Source: a virus. From it: a stretch of 47,401 nt of DNA. The notes beneath the pieces are model-generated. The model did not search any database. It was not told the DNA's origin and was given only the letters and a program-made list of their open reading frames with translations. The translations under genes and the position numbers were made by a program. The DNA is taken from IMG/VR virus record IMGVR_UViG_3300027851_000044, positions 1 to 47,401 of that record. One strand, given 5' to 3'. Positions 46,875 through 47,401 of the stretch are shown in pieces. How positions within the stretch are numbered: position 1 is the first letter of the stretch; each line of letters starts with the position of its first letter.

Positions 46875-46907
46875 AAACCCCCGGAGGTTTAACTCTCCGG
46901 GGGTTTT
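46875..46907 (+). terminator. Intrinsic terminator after the capsid gene
   Basis: AAACCCCCGGAG (46875-46886) and CTCCGGGGGTTT (46895-46906) form a perfect 12-bp stem with an 8-base loop followed by T. It should lower expression of genes beyond the capsid. Confidence 0.9.
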
Positions 46908-46916
46908 GGTGAAACT

Positions 46917-47153
46917 ATGGTAAAGGGAAAAGTGGTAAAGGAAAAAGTGGTGAAAGAGGATGAAAACATTCAAGATCCCGAAATGGATGCAAATGTTGTG
47001 GATCCTGATCCCGAAATGGGTACAGACCTACCTGACCCTGAAACAGTTGTGGAGGAAATGGTTAAACAGCCCGCATCTTTGCAAGTATGCAATCTTGTAG
47101 CATCCGGAATGAATTTGAAAGAGGCATTGGCGAAAGCTGGGGAGAATAGTTAA
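46917..47153 (+). CDS. Small acidic repeat protein after the capsid gene
   Basis: A 78-residue protein starting at ATG 46917, just past the terminator. Its start repeats KVVKEK-like units (VKGKVVKEKVVKEDE), followed by DPEMDANVVDPDPEMGTDLP and a C-terminal helix (CNLVASGMNLKEALAKAG). The tail helix resembles small capsid- or tail-associated proteins. No family recognised. Confidence 0.6.
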   Translation: MVKGKVVKEKVVKEDENIQDPEMDANVVDPDPEMGTDLPDPETVVEEMVKQPASLQVCNLVASGMNLKEALAKAGENS

Positions 47154-47154
47154 T

Positions 47155-47401
47155 ATGATCAACAGAACAATTGTGGTTCTGCTGGCGGTTTTGGTGGTTT
47201 GTTTGATCCCAGTCTTTGTGTTGGCGGGCACAATCACCAAATCCGAGACATTTGGGTGGACATACACTGCAGAAGCTGAGGCTGAGATCACTGGATTCGA
47301 GATTTACCAGCTTGTTGGTGCCGGGGCGGAAAAGGCGGTCATTTCGAACATCCCGAAAACGGCACGATTTGCGACTGGGACAATTACCTATGACACGGGG
47401 A
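47155..47401 (+). CDS. Fibronectin-III-like exported protein, N-terminal part (continues at 1-246)
   Basis: ATG 47155 follows the previous stop by one base. The first ~25 residues are a signal peptide (TIVVLLAVLVVCLIPVFVLA). The frame reaches the window end and, because of the 127-base overlap, continues at base 1 in the same phase to TGA 244-246, giving 122 residues. Probably exported; function unknown. Confidence 0.75.
   Translation, partial: MINRTIVVLLAVLVVCLIPVFVLAGTITKSETFGWTYTAEAEAEITGFEIYQLVGAGAEKAVISNIPKTARFATGTITYDTG
47275..47401. repeat. 127-bp terminal overlap, right copy
   Basis: Exact copy of bases 1-127, reaching the last base of the window. Removing one copy leaves a 47,274-bp circle. 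The gene cut by the window edge is restored when the ends are joined. Confidence 0.93.

Overview
The window is a complete or near-complete genome of a tailed (siphovirus-type) bacteriophage, apparently assembled from environmental DNA. The first and last 127 bases are identical, and a reading frame runs through the join. The molecule is therefore best read as a circle of 47,274 bp. The genes are a standard long-tailed phage set: terminase, a DUF4055-type portal, scaffold, capsid, connectors, tail tube, a frameshifted chaperone, an 848-residue tape measure and tail-tip genes. A SleB-type cell-wall hydrolase and exported or lipoprotein-like proteins suggest a bacterial host, perhaps Gram-negative. 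No integrase, repressor/att arrangement or tRNA gene was found, so a virulent phage is the simpler reading.

Layout. Two arms diverge from a control region at 41.2-41.74 kb and converge at 19.52 kb. The rightward (late) arm starts at a near-consensus promoter (41684-41713). It runs through terminase, portal, scaffold and capsid, crosses the join, and passes exported proteins and a lysis module (0.2-2.9 kb), a tailspike (2.9-5.2 kb), connectors (5.3-7.2 kb) and the tail (7.2-19.5 kb). The leftward (early/replication) arm runs from 41.2 kb to 19.5 kb. Its first half (41.2-34.5 kb) is many small genes of unknown role, often overlapping by ATGA. Its second half encodes an AEP/TOTE-type primase, a SNF2-like helicase, a UvrD/Dda-like helicase, a family A DNA polymerase, SSB, a DnaQ-like exonuclease and a VRR-NUC-type nuclease.

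The main discovery is a diaminopurine (base Z, 2-aminoadenine) genome pathway at 20.5-25.6 kb. It has a PurZ (adenylosuccinate-synthetase homologue with Ser where PurA has its catalytic Asp), a DatZ-like HD dATP phosphohydrolase, a MazG-like (DUF5664-type) nucleotide pyrophosphohydrolase in the MazZ role, and a PolA/DpoZ-type polymerase. Together they should make dZTP, remove dATP and copy DNA with Z in place of A. Four small Cys-rich proteins lie between these genes, often translationally coupled to them, and are candidates for undescribed accessory factors. This PurZ also seems to have lost the histidine of the usual NAGHT motif.

Other structure worth attention: three tandem paralogous GC-rich tail genes (12.6-16.2 kb); a recurring CAACCACCAC box upstream of Shine-Dalgarno sites on both arms; a family of TTGACA/TATAATGAAAG promoters; two intergenic control regions with iterons, palindromes and shared words; and two gene-level lesions (an in-frame TGA in a fibronectin-like gene, and a 31-bp tandem duplication at the start of a zinc-finger gene). 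All assignments are from reading the sequence; no database search was run.
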